64,000 nucleotides of DNA from JAAFHB01 sp038236995 (lineage in GTDB: Bacteria; Bacteroidota; Bacteroidia; Bacteroidales; Prolixibacteraceae): assembly GCA_038236995.1 (NCBI GenBank), contig JBBRZE010000005.1:1-64000 (forward strand), in the 5' to 3' direction. The stretch's first letter is position 1. Each line of letters starts with the position of its first letter. The translations under genes were made by a program, and so were the position numbers. Shown in pieces: positions 19,981-28,596 of this stretch. The notes below the pieces were generated by a model that made no database searches, was not told where the DNA came from, and was given only the letters and a program-made list of their open reading frames with translations.

Positions 19981-21273
19981 TTATTTAAGTTGACTTAAGG
20001 CCTTCAAATTGGCGGCGATAATAGTGTCAATGTCCTTATCCGTATGTGCATACGAAACGAATAAACTCTCAAATTGAGAAGGGGCAACGTAAATTCCGCT
20101 TTCAAGTGTCATCTTGAAATAATCGGCATACTTGCCAGCGTCTGACTTCATGGCCTCATCCAACGAAGTCACCTGTGTCTCATTCGTGAAAAACAGGGTC
20201 ATCATTGAACCAACCCTGTTAATAACACCTTTTACACCTGTCTTCGCAAGGTTATCACGTAAGCCAGCTTCCAGCTTCGCGGCTTTTCTTTCCAGTTCAG
20301 CATAAAAATCGGGCGTTTCATTGATTAACGTCAACATCGCAATACCGGCAGCCATCGCTAATGGATTGCCGGATAATGTGCCCGCCTGGTAAACAGGTCC
20401 GATCGGGGCAAGCATATCCATGATGTCTTTGCGACCACCATATGCGCCAACAGGAAGACCGCCTCCAATAATTTTTCCCAGGGTTGTGAGATCAGGTGTC
20501 ACATCAAAATATTCCTGCGCTCCCCCTTTTGCCAGCCTGAAACCGGTAATTACCTCATCAAAAATTAGTAGAGCTCCGTATTCTTTTGTGATATCCCTTA
20601 GTCCCTGAAGAAAGTCTTTTGAAGGTGCAACAACACCCATGTTTCCTGATACCGGCTCAACAATAATAGCGGCGATCTCATCTCCCTTTTCGCGGAACAA
20701 CGACCTGACAGAATCAAGATTATTATATTCTGCGGTGAAAGTATCGTGTGCAGTTCCGACAGTAACACCAGGACTATCCGGAAGTCCCAGGGTAATTGCT
20801 CCTGATCCTGCATGAATCAGGAAACTGTCTCCATGCCCATGATAGTTTCCGGCGAACTTCACCAATCCATCCCTTTTGGTATAACCACGGGCGAGGCGAA
20901 CAGCGCTCATGGTGGCTTCGGTTCCTGAATTCACCATCCGTACCTTTTCGATAGAAGGAACCATTTTGACGATGAGTTCTGCCATCAATGTTTCGTATTC
21001 TGTTGGTGCGCCGTAACTGGTCCCTTTTTGTGCTGCTTCGTTTATTGCGGCAAGAATTGCTTCATGGGCGTGACCGAAAATTAATGGTCCCCAGGAAGCA
21101 AGGAAGTCAATATATTGATTTCCATCAATATCAGTAATGACAGTTCCTTTTGCTTTTTGGATGAATACAGGATTAAGGTTGACGCTTTTAAAAGCTCTTA
21201 CCGGTGAATTTACACCCCCAGGAATTGACTCCTGAGCCCGTTTAAAAGCATCTATACTTTTTGTGAATTGCAT
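19981..21273 (-). CDS. hemL: glutamate-1-semialdehyde 2,1-aminomutase
   Basis: A 430-residue PLP-dependent class III aminotransferase converting glutamate-1-semialdehyde to 5-aminolevulinate, the second step of the C5 heme pathway. Diagnostic motifs are IPGGVNSPVRAF near the N-terminus, MVNSGTEATMSAVRLARG for phosphate binding, and LIFDEVITGFRLAKGGAQ. The PLP lysine lies in TTLGKIIGGGLPVGAYGG, and YQAGTLSGNPLAMAAG follows. It is full length and 23 bases downstream of hemB. Together with hemA it shows that this organism makes aminolevulinate from glutamyl-tRNA. Confidence 0.97.
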   Translation of the reverse strand: MQFTKSIDAFKRAQESIPGGVNSPVRAFKSVNLNPVFIQKAKGTVITDIDGNQYIDFLASWGPLIFGHAHEAILAAINEAAQKGTSYGAPTEYETLMAELIVKMVPSIEKVRMVNSGTEATMSAVRLARGYTKRDGLVKFAGNYHGHGDSFLIHAGSGAITLGLPDSPGVTVGTAHDTFTAEYNNLDSVRSLFREKGDEIAAIIVEPVSGNMGVVAPSKDFLQGLRDITKEYGALLIFDEVITGFRLAKGGAQEYFDVTPDLTTLGKIIGGGLPVGAYGGRKDIMDMLAPIGPVYQAGTLSGNPLAMAAGIAMLTLINETPDFYAELERKAAKLEAGLRDNLAKTGVKGVINRVGSMMTLFFTNETQVTSLDEAMKSDAGKYADYFKMTLESGIYVAPSQFESLFVSYAHTDKDIDTIIAANLKALSQLK

Positions 21274-21296
21274 TCTATTGTTTTTTTATGAATTGA

Positions 21297-22277
21297 TCAA
21301 TATTTCCCGTTCAGGATATTTGCTGCTTCAACGGCATGATAGGTAATGATAATATCAGCACCAGCCCGTTTGATAGAGGTTAGGATTTCCATCATCACCC
21401 TTGGTCCGTCAATCCACCCTTTTTCGGCGGCGGCCTTCAGCATTGAGAATTCGCCACTGACATTATAGGCAGCAACAGGCATATTGAATTCATTTTTAAC
21501 ACGATAAATCACATCAAGGTAACTAAGTGCCGGTTTCACCATCACAATGTCTGCTCCTTCCGCAATATCCTGTGCGACTTCGCGGATCGCCTCATTGGAA
21601 TTCGCAGGATTCATTTGATAGGTTGCCCGGTTTCCAAATTTAGGGGCACTTTCGGCAGCTTCCCTGAATGGACCATAAAAACCGGAAGCATATTTTGCTG
21701 AATAAGCCATGATTGGAATTTTCTCAAATCCATTGGCATCTAATTGAGCCCGGATCGCACCAACACGTCCGTCCATCATATCGCTGGGGGCAATCATGTC
21801 GGCACCTGCTTCTGCAAGTGAAACGGATTGTTTGGACAATGTAATGAGGGTTGAATCATTGTCGACATCACCATCGATAATTGTTCCGCAATGTCCATGG
21901 GTCGTGTATTCGCAATTGCAGACATCCGCTATCACATAAAGATCTTTTAACTCCTTCTTAATGGCGCGTATGGCTTGTTGTACAATCCCATTATGCTCGC
22001 AAGCAACACTGCCATCTTCATCCTTGTGGGCGGGAATTCCAAAAAGTAATACTGATTTTACACCAGCGGCATATATTGTCTTGCATTCTTCAACCAAAAG
22101 TTCAACAGAAAGCTGATAATTGCCAGGCATTGAATTAATGTGATTTTTTACATTGGTACCTGAACAAACGAAAAGTGGCATTACAAAATCATCAGCTGAA
22201 AGTTTTGTTTCCGTAACCATTTGTCTTAAAACGCTGTTGTATCTCAATCTTCTTAATCGTGTAACTGGAAATGTCAT
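21297..22277 (-). CDS. hemB: delta-aminolevulinic acid dehydratase (porphobilinogen synthase)
   Basis: This enzyme condenses two aminolevulinates to porphobilinogen. The cysteine-rich site VCNCEYTTHGHCG indicates a zinc-type enzyme. Schiff-base lysines lie in AYSAKYASGFYGPF and VMVKPALSYLD. The open frame extends upstream to 22343, but I place the start at 22277 (MTFPVTRLRRLR), giving 326 residues. The extra 22 residues lack family similarity and overlap the end of hemCD. With this start there is a short 19-base gap after hemCD. Confidence 0.95.
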   Translation of the reverse strand: MTFPVTRLRRLRYNSVLRQMVTETKLSADDFVMPLFVCSGTNVKNHINSMPGNYQLSVELLVEECKTIYAAGVKSVLLFGIPAHKDEDGSVACEHNGIVQQAIRAIKKELKDLYVIADVCNCEYTTHGHCGTIIDGDVDNDSTLITLSKQSVSLAEAGADMIAPSDMMDGRVGAIRAQLDANGFEKIPIMAYSAKYASGFYGPFREAAESAPKFGNRATYQMNPANSNEAIREVAQDIAEGADIVMVKPALSYLDVIYRVKNEFNMPVAAYNVSGEFSMLKAAAEKGWIDGPRVMMEILTSIKRAGADIIITYHAVEAANILNGKY

Positions 22278-22296
22278 GATTTTTGTTTTTATTTGA

Positions 22297-24009
22297 TTAT
22301 AATTGATAATATTCAATAATTGCATCTCTAAGTCCCTCCGCATTCGATTTTTTAGCTGTAATTACCGGTTCGAACCCGGCTTCCTGAATGGCTTTTGTAG
22401 TCGTCATCCCAATACTTACCATTTTTAACTTTCCAATCTGATCGGGGTTAAAATAGGAACAGAAATTGGTAAAAGTTGACGGACTCGTAAAAACGATCAG
22501 ATCGTAAAGCCCGTTTTTTAGAATTTCAATGATTTCAGGATCTGCATGATCGGGCTTTACCGTTTGATAAACATTGACCCGGTGTACAGCGTTTTCGGCC
22601 GATAACCGGTTGGACAACGTATTATCTGCAAGGTTCCCCAACGAAAGGAGAATATTCAGATTTTGAGGCTGATATTTTTTATAAAACTGAACCAGAAGTT
22701 CATCTGACGTATTTTCATCGCAGATCAGCGTTGGTGTGTAGCCATAGTATTCGAGTTCCAGTCCGGTTTTGTAACCAATAACAGCTAGTTTAACGGTTGT
22801 TGGCAATTCAGTATTTCCTTTAACATCAATCAGATGCTTAAAGAAATTGATAACCCCGTTTTTGCTTGTAAAGAATATCCAGTCAAAGCGTTCCAGATGA
22901 TTCAATTGTTCAGTCATCTCGGAATCCAATGGGGAAGGAGTTATCTCGATCATCGGCAGCGGAAGCAATTTCGCGCCACAAGCTTTCAGAATGTCTGGCA
23001 ACGAATCTCCGGGTTCCAAAGCTCTTGTAGAGACGATGACCTTATTTTTTAAGGAGACATCCGACTGCGCAAAAACGATATTTTCATCACGAATGGTTTT
23101 TAATATTTCGCCTCCGCCACGATTGTGCAAACTTTTTGCCAGCTTCATTGAAATATATACCGCCTGACTAATATTGCCTTCAGCCGAATCTTTGATATAC
23201 TGAGTTCCGTCGATGCTCGAAATAAAACCTGTTATATGAAAAGTGTCACCATCAATTCTGGTGTAACTGCCCACAGGTATTTGGCAACCTCCTTCGAGGG
23301 TGCGTAAAAAAGCACGTTCGGCGTCCGTAGCGATTAACGTCTTTTCGTCATTTATCTTCAAAATAATTTCTTCTGTAACTGGATCGTTCTCCCTGATTTC
23401 AATTACAATAGCTCCCTGGCTGCAGGCTGGAATCATCACTTCCGGTTCGAAAAGGTCTGTGATATATTCAGCCATTTCAAGTCGTTGTAAACCAGCTGCC
23501 GCCATTACCATCACATCACAATATCCTTCCTCCATTTTTCGGATTCGGGTATTTACATTTCCACGTATTTCAACGATCTTAAAATCCTTATTTATTCTGA
23601 GTAACTGTGCTTTTCTTCGCAAACTTGAGGTGGCGATCACATCGTTAGCAGTAAGATCCGCAATTTTTCTACCGTTGGTGCTTATCAGCGCGTCACGAAT
23701 ATCGCCGCGTTTCAATACAGCTCCCAATTTGGCTCCTTCCGGGAATACGGTTGGCAAATCTTTAAGGCTATGAACAGCAATATCGATTTCATGCTTAAAA
23801 AGAGCCTCTTCGATCTCTTTGGTAAAAAGTCCTTTATCTCCAATTTTTGAGAGTGCTACATCAAGAATCTTATCTCCCTTGGTTTTTATGATTTCGATGA
23901 TAAATTCGGTGTCAGGGTAATGCAGCTGAAGTTTATCTTTTACCCGATATGCCTGAAATAAAGCTAATTTACTTCCTCTTGTACCGATTCGCAGGATGTT
24001 TTTAACCAT
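22297..24009 (-). CDS. hemCD: HemC-HemD fusion: hydroxymethylbilane synthase / uroporphyrinogen-III synthase
   Basis: A 570-residue bifunctional protein. Residues 1 to about 315 are hydroxymethylbilane synthase, which polymerises four porphobilinogens. They include RIGTRGSKLAL, catalytic Asp84 in HSLKDLPT, TSSLRRKAQL and Cys242 in LEGGCQIPVGS, the dipyrromethane cofactor attachment site. Residues about 322-570 form uroporphyrinogen-III synthase, with VIVSTRALEPGD, FDWIFFTSKNGV, LIVFTSPSTF and VSIGMTTTKAIQEAG. Fusing consecutive steps would pass the unstable linear tetrapyrrole directly to the ring-closing enzyme. The start overlaps the hemA stop in a TAATG junction, indicating translational coupling. 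Confidence 0.95.
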   Translation of the reverse strand: MVKNILRIGTRGSKLALFQAYRVKDKLQLHYPDTEFIIEIIKTKGDKILDVALSKIGDKGLFTKEIEEALFKHEIDIAVHSLKDLPTVFPEGAKLGAVLKRGDIRDALISTNGRKIADLTANDVIATSSLRRKAQLLRINKDFKIVEIRGNVNTRIRKMEEGYCDVMVMAAAGLQRLEMAEYITDLFEPEVMIPACSQGAIVIEIRENDPVTEEIILKINDEKTLIATDAERAFLRTLEGGCQIPVGSYTRIDGDTFHITGFISSIDGTQYIKDSAEGNISQAVYISMKLAKSLHNRGGGEILKTIRDENIVFAQSDVSLKNKVIVSTRALEPGDSLPDILKACGAKLLPLPMIEITPSPLDSEMTEQLNHLERFDWIFFTSKNGVINFFKHLIDVKGNTELPTTVKLAVIGYKTGLELEYYGYTPTLICDENTSDELLVQFYKKYQPQNLNILLSLGNLADNTLSNRLSAENAVHRVNVYQTVKPDHADPEIIEILKNGLYDLIVFTSPSTFTNFCSYFNPDQIGKLKMVSIGMTTTKAIQEAGFEPVITAKKSNAEGLRDAIIEYYQL

Positions 24010-25256
24010 TAGTTGAGATCAAATAGTTTGTTTACCATCGTAATGTACTCCTGCTTTTGCCCGTTATTCGTAACCGATTTTACGTTTTCGATCATTAAAC
24101 CAATAAACCTTTTGGTAATCAGTTCCCCATAAATGGTGGCCTTTTCATGGTCAATTTCCTTTTTGTTTTTTAAACCATCAAGCATGGCTTTGTTAACTTC
24201 CTGAAATTGACTTGTTATATTCTGAAAGGTCGGGGCTAAAATATGTATTGCATGCCATTTTGAATATTCAGAAACAGATTCTTTAATAATAAATTCGGCG
24301 TGGCTGATTTCAGCTTTTCTCATATCCAGATTATCACCGATCACCTCATTTAAAGCGTCGATATCATAAACGTGAACATTTTCAATGTCGCCAACTTCTT
24401 TCGCAACATTGCGGGGCACAGAAAGGTCAATAAATAACAGTGGTTGGTTGTTACGCTCTTCCATTGCTTTTCTGACCATTTCTTCGGTGAATAATGCTTT
24501 CTTTGATGCAGTTGAGCTGATTACAATATCGTTTTTAACGAGTAGTTCTCCCAGTTGTTCAAAATCACCCACCTTACATTGGTATTTTTCTGCCAATTCA
24601 CAGGCTTTCTCCTGGGTCCGGTTAACAACTGTAAATTGATTGCACTCTTTTTTTATCAGGTTTAAAAGCGTGAGTTCGCTGGTTTGTCCTGCACCTACCA
24701 ATAGTACAGAATGCGAACTTAAATTCTGAAGTTTTTTCCCGGCAAGTTCCACACCAGCATAGCTGATCGAAACGGCTCCTTTATTAAGCGCAGTTTCCGT
24801 ACGTACCTGTTTCCCGGTTTTTAAAGCATCATTAAAGAGTTTAAACAGGACGGAACTACATAGCTCATTTTGTTTGCTGATGTTAAACGCATCTTTTATT
24901 TGTCCAACGATCTGATATTCACCTAAAGCCATGGAGTCAAGCCCTGAAACCACACGAAAAAGGTGGCGGACAGCATCATCATTCTTCATCTGGTAGAAAT
25001 GGATTTTCACGTCTGAGGCAACTTTACGATAACTGATGAGCGTGTCACTGATCATATCTATATCGGAAGAGAGACTTTTGTCCTCCATCTCAAAGTAAAT
25101 TTCAGTCCGGTTGCAGGTAGATACGACCACCGCCCCACGGATTCCCTTTGCCTTTAGTTGTGGAACAAACCGCCTGACATCCTCTTCACAAAATACAAAC
25201 TTCTCCCTTATCTCTATTGGTGCTGATTTATGATTTAATCCAATTAGTCCTATCAT
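24009..25256 (-). CDS. hemA: glutamyl-tRNA reductase
   Basis: A 415-residue NADPH-dependent enzyme that reduces glutamyl-tRNA to glutamate-1-semialdehyde, the committed step of heme synthesis. The active-site cysteine is Cys48 in VVVSTCNRTEIYFE. Other signatures are GLNHKSAPIEIREKF, LFRVVSGLDSMALGEYQI and the nucleotide-binding VLLVGAGQTSELT. A C-terminal dimerisation helix follows. It is first in the heme cluster, so its promoter should lie in 25257-25330, where the minus strand contains TATTTTTA, one base from the -7 consensus. Confidence 0.96.
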   Translation of the reverse strand: MIGLIGLNHKSAPIEIREKFVFCEEDVRRFVPQLKAKGIRGAVVVSTCNRTEIYFEMEDKSLSSDIDMISDTLISYRKVASDVKIHFYQMKNDDAVRHLFRVVSGLDSMALGEYQIVGQIKDAFNISKQNELCSSVLFKLFNDALKTGKQVRTETALNKGAVSISYAGVELAGKKLQNLSSHSVLLVGAGQTSELTLLNLIKKECNQFTVVNRTQEKACELAEKYQCKVGDFEQLGELLVKNDIVISSTASKKALFTEEMVRKAMEERNNQPLLFIDLSVPRNVAKEVGDIENVHVYDIDALNEVIGDNLDMRKAEISHAEFIIKESVSEYSKWHAIHILAPTFQNITSQFQEVNKAMLDGLKNKKEIDHEKATIYGELITKRFIGLMIENVKSVTNNGQKQEYITMVNKLFDLN

Positions 25257-25655
25257 TCGATTTCGCTGTCTTGATGAATTGATTGCAATACTAAAAATAG
25301 AATCTGAAGCAATTCTGAAGTTATAACGCAGAATTGAGGTGTTAAGTTGACTTAAAAGCTAGAGTTGTTGTTTAAACTGGTTGTTTGTTGGAAAAAGAAC
25401 CAGCAGGGGAGAGTGATGGATTTTCAAAACGGATTGCGAAATATTTGTTAATTAGCTGTATAGATGAATTGCGGATGAGTAATATAATTATTTACTAAAA
25501 AAATGAAGCGGTGTAAAATGCCTTTCGTTATTCAAATAGTTATTTATTTAGATCTGTTATTTATTGCTGATTTTTTAAAATCATGAGAGCAAATCTTCTC
25601 ATTTGCGTTTCAAGGGATGTGGTTACCATCGCATTTTGAAAAAGTAAGTATGCAA
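25257..25655. other. intergenic region between hemA and the histidine kinase gene
   Basis: No gene is seen in these 399 bases. The hemA-proximal end should carry its promoter (weak TATTTTTA on the minus strand near 25297). Near the kinase end, a palindrome at 25568-25583 (tgattttttaaaatca) and a small stem (gcaaat 25589-25594 with atttgc 25601-25606) could end kinase transcription. The middle is AT-rich and featureless by eye. Confidence 0.4.
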
Positions 25656-26921
25656 TTATCCTTTTGCAAATTCAACCTGCATTACATGCATTTCATTTTT
25701 ATAGTTGTATCCAATTTTAAAACCATACAGCGTGCAAATCTTCTGAACGATGGCCAGTCCCAGTCCCAATGATTCGGGCGAAGAAGATGACTTATGAAAC
25801 CGTTCGAACAACATCTCAGGATCTATTTGGAGCGGTGGTCCGGAATTGGCAATTTCAAATCTGTATTTGGTGAGTTCAATGATAAGTTCACCTCCCTTGA
25901 TGTTGTGTCTGACAGCATTCTTAATTAAATTGATAAGCAAAATCTCCGCCAGGTAAGGATTCATCTGGATTGTAACATCATTATCAAACCGTTTGATGAT
26001 TTTTATTTTTTTAGAAAGGATCAGATCTTCAAGACTTTCGAGTTGATGATTGATCATGATGGCTGGATTTACCGGGTTGGATTCGGGGAATTGCCGGTTC
26101 TCAATCTTTGCCAAAAGGATGAGTGTTTTATTAAGCCTCGACAACCTGTTGGAGGCTTCATAAGCATCTGCCACAATTTTGTATTGTTTTTCCTTCATAT
26201 CACCCCATTGCAGCAGCAGCTCCATTTTTGAATTAATAATGGCCAGTGGGGTTTGAATCTCATGTGAAGCATTTTCAATGTATTCCTTCAGGTTCAGGTA
26301 ATCATTTTTAATTCGTTCAGTCATTGTAAGCAAACCCCTGTTAAGATCGGCGAATTCCTTAATATCAGAGTGTTTCAAGGAAAAGTCTTCAAAGGAATTA
26401 ACATCGTATTTATTGATTTTATTGATCGTGTCATAAAAAACTTTCCAGTCCTGACGGGATGAATGCCGGTTGGCGATCAGCAGGGTGATAATAATAATGA
26501 TAATCAAAAGGTTCATCATCATCACGATACGAACAATCAGCCGGTCAGTTTCTTCTAGCGGTTTAAATATTTGGATAAAATAGGATTGATCGCCGATGGT
26601 TTTTACGAATCCAAGCTGGCGGTAGATGGAGTACTTATTTTCATCCGGATTGAAAAGCAAGGTGTCGGAAAAACTTACCGATATTCGCGGTTTATTCAAT
26701 GGGGTAATTAATACCTTTTCGCTCAGATTAACAGTTGGATTGGTTGTTGAATGGACGGTGTCAAGCTCTTTATCGATGCTCTTTTTCCGCTTTTCAAGTT
26801 CGAGGTTAATATTCTGATCGACTTGCTCGCGAAGGACATAATAAAAGGCCACCATCCCAAATAAGAAAATAAACAAGGAGATAGATAATAGATTAAGGGT
26901 GATTTTGTTTAAGAGTCTCAA
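25656..26921 (-). CDS. sensor histidine kinase
   Basis: A 421-residue membrane kinase with a first helix at about 8-30, a periplasmic segment at about 31-128 without a recognised sensor fold, and a second helix at about 129-151. The phosphoacceptor is His220 in NASHEIQTPLAIIN. The ATPase domain has NLIKNAVRHN (N box) and GLGLAIVQKIC (G box), ending near residue 421. It probably phosphorylates the response regulator, whose stop overlaps its start by four bases (ATGA). The signal is unknown. Confidence 0.94.
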   Translation of the reverse strand: MRLLNKITLNLLSISLFIFLFGMVAFYYVLREQVDQNINLELEKRKKSIDKELDTVHSTTNPTVNLSEKVLITPLNKPRISVSFSDTLLFNPDENKYSIYRQLGFVKTIGDQSYFIQIFKPLEETDRLIVRIVMMMNLLIIIIIITLLIANRHSSRQDWKVFYDTINKINKYDVNSFEDFSLKHSDIKEFADLNRGLLTMTERIKNDYLNLKEYIENASHEIQTPLAIINSKMELLLQWGDMKEKQYKIVADAYEASNRLSRLNKTLILLAKIENRQFPESNPVNPAIMINHQLESLEDLILSKKIKIIKRFDNDVTIQMNPYLAEILLINLIKNAVRHNIKGGELIIELTKYRFEIANSGPPLQIDPEMLFERFHKSSSSPESLGLGLAIVQKICTLYGFKIGYNYKNEMHVMQVEFAKG

Positions 26922-27595
26922 TTCGATTCAAATTTATATCCTAATCCATAAATTGTTTTAATGTAATCTTCGCATCCTTCCTTCAGTAATTTTCTTCGGA
27001 GGTTTTTGATATGCGTATAGATAAAGTCGTAAGAATCTGCAAGATCCATATAATCACCCCAAAGGTACTCAGCGAGGCCTGATTTTGTTATCACCTTGTT
27101 TTTGTTCGAAATAAAAAACAGCAGCAGTTCATATTCCTTTTTAGTCAGCGTTATTTCCTTTTCATTTACGAAAGCCTTGTGCTCATCCGGAATCAGTTTT
27201 ATCTCATTCATAATGATCTGATTGCTTCCGCCGTAACTAATCCGTCGGTTGATGGATTTCAGGTGAGCATTGAGTTCCGCCAGGTGAAAAGGTTTTGTGA
27301 GGTAATTGTCTGCCCCAATTTCAAGCCCTTCAATGCGGTTTTCGAGTGAATTAAGTGCCGAAATAATGATGATGCCTACCAATATCGATTTCTTTTTGAT
27401 AAAACGTATCAGGTCAAGTCCGTTTCCGTCGGGTAAATTAATATCCACAACGATGCAATCATATTGGTACATCCCGATTTTGTCGATCGCATCAAAATAA
27501 TTATAGATCGCCTCACAGTGATGCCCCTCCTCACCAAGGTATTCAACCATCGAATCGGACAGCGCCTTCTCATCCTCCACAATCAGGATCTTCAT
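26918..27595 (-). CDS. OmpR/PhoB-type response regulator
   Basis: A 225-residue DNA-binding response regulator. The receiver domain covers residues 1 to about 118, with acidic pocket VEDE, phosphoacceptor Asp51 in CIVVDINLPDGNG and the conserved lysine in NYLTKPFHLAEL. A winged-helix output domain covers about 128-222 (LTKKEYELLLFFISN, and SYDFIYTHIKNLRRKL before TIYGLGYKF). It is upstream of and translationally coupled to the kinase gene. It is divergent from the PUL sigma-factor gene with about 150 bases between starts. Whether it regulates the PUL is open. Confidence 0.95.
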   Translation of the reverse strand: MKILIVEDEKALSDSMVEYLGEEGHHCEAIYNYFDAIDKIGMYQYDCIVVDINLPDGNGLDLIRFIKKKSILVGIIIISALNSLENRIEGLEIGADNYLTKPFHLAELNAHLKSINRRISYGGSNQIIMNEIKLIPDEHKAFVNEKEITLTKKEYELLLFFISNKNKVITKSGLAEYLWGDYMDLADSYDFIYTHIKNLRRKLLKEGCEDYIKTIYGLGYKFESN

Positions 27596-27717
27596 TTATA
27601 AACTTCAATCATTTTGTTAATTGTACAACAACGCCACAACGTTCTTGGTCCCGAAACTTTGAAATTGTGAATATAGCAATTTTTAATAGTGTATCGTTTT
27701 TTCATTCTGAATAGTGT

Positions 27718-27725
27718 TAGTTTTG
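27718..27725 (+). promoter_or_regulatory. candidate -7 element for the PUL sigma-factor gene
   Basis: The sequence TAGTTTTG matches TAnnTTTG exactly and lies 22 bases before the proposed TTG start of the ECF sigma gene. A T-rich run at about 27693-27699 is at a suitable distance for a -33 region but lacks the TTTG word. The implied leader is very short. Confidence 0.45.
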
Positions 27726-27747
27726 CGGTGGAACTAACAGAACGGCG

Positions 27748-28314
27748 TTGAAAGATCTTTTGTTGATAGAAGGACTCGGACGGAGGGACAAAGTAATATT
27801 TGATTTTATTTTTAACTATTACTACTCATCGCTTTGCGCATTTGCCATGCAATATATCCATGACCGGGATACCACAGAAGATTTGGTACAGGATTTTTTC
27901 GTAGCAGTCTGGTTGGAAGCGCCCCGCATGCAAATCAGTACCTCCTTGAAATCATATCTTTTTGCAGGCGTCAAGAACCGGTGTCTCGATTTTCAAAAAC
28001 ATCATAAAGTCGCCGAAAAATACAAAGCTTTTGTACTCTTCGCTGCTGAAAATGAAGACGATTCCTTCGATCACTATTTTGCTGAATCCGAATTGCGGCA
28101 GGCCATTGAAAAGAGCATGACAAAACTTCCCCCACGCTGTCGCGAAATCTTTGAATTAAGCCGCCTCAACGGATTGTCGAATCAGGAAATTTCGGACAAA
28201 CTGGAAATTTCGAAACGTACGGTTGAATTACAAATCAGTAACTCTTTGAAAATCCTCAGGAAAGAGCTTGTTGAATTTCTTCCAATGTGGCTGATTGTTT
28301 GGTTGATAGGATAA
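27748..28314 (+). CDS. ECF-type RNA polymerase sigma factor
   Basis: A 188-residue sigma-70 family protein of the ECF class. Region 2 (about residues 22-85) includes FNYYYSSLCAFAMQYIHD, TEDLVQDFFVAVW and YLFAGVKNRCLDF. Region 4 (about 125-178) includes LPPRCREIFELSRLNGLSNQ and KLEISKRTVELQIS. It heads the FecR-SusCD locus and is presumably held inactive by the FecR-type anti-sigma factor until SusC signals substrate. An in-frame stop at 27718-27720 lies ahead of the coding frame, and the first ATG falls at codon 35 inside region 2. Translation therefore probably starts at the TTG at 27748 (or a nearby TTG). The C-terminus is hydrophobic (FLPMWLIVWLIG), which is unusual. Confidence 0.92.
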   Translation: MKDLLLIEGLGRRDKVIFDFIFNYYYSSLCAFAMQYIHDRDTTEDLVQDFFVAVWLEAPRMQISTSLKSYLFAGVKNRCLDFQKHHKVAEKYKAFVLFAAENEDDSFDHYFAESELRQAIEKSMTKLPPRCREIFELSRLNGLSNQEISDKLEISKRTVELQISNSLKILRKELVEFLPMWLIVWLIG

Positions 28315-28326
28315 TGGGGAGGAACT

Positions 28327-28361
28327 GACCCTTGAAGCGGTTGCAAATCCTTCAAGTGGTC
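28327..28361 (+). other. hairpin after the sigma-factor gene
   Basis: The left arm gacccttgaag (28327-28337) pairs with the right arm cttcaagtggtc (28350-28361), leaving one bulged base. There is no T-tract after it, so it is a processing or attenuation candidate rather than a clear terminator. The rest of the 282-base gap before fecR holds no gene. A TAGTTTTC near 28506 is one base from the -7 consensus and could give fecR its own promoter. Confidence 0.4.
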
Positions 28362-28596
28362 AATGGTGAGAAAGGAGAGATGCGTCTAAGAATTGAAAAT
28401 TGAAGATTTAAAAATAAGGCAATTGACTTCTGAACTTCATTTCGGCAATTTATCCCTGATTGGAAGGCTATTTCCCGACTTCTACCTTCTATTTAAAAAT
28501 ATTTAGTTTTCGCATATGTGTGCCAATGTCTTTAGTCGTCTTAATAGAGAACAGACCTAATGCGCACCGCATTTATCCAATTATGAGTTTTAAAGA

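Noticed and set aside
22278..22343. Longer hemB start overlapping hemCD
   Set aside because: The 22 extra residues have no similarity to the family, and the ATG at 22277 gives the usual N-terminus.
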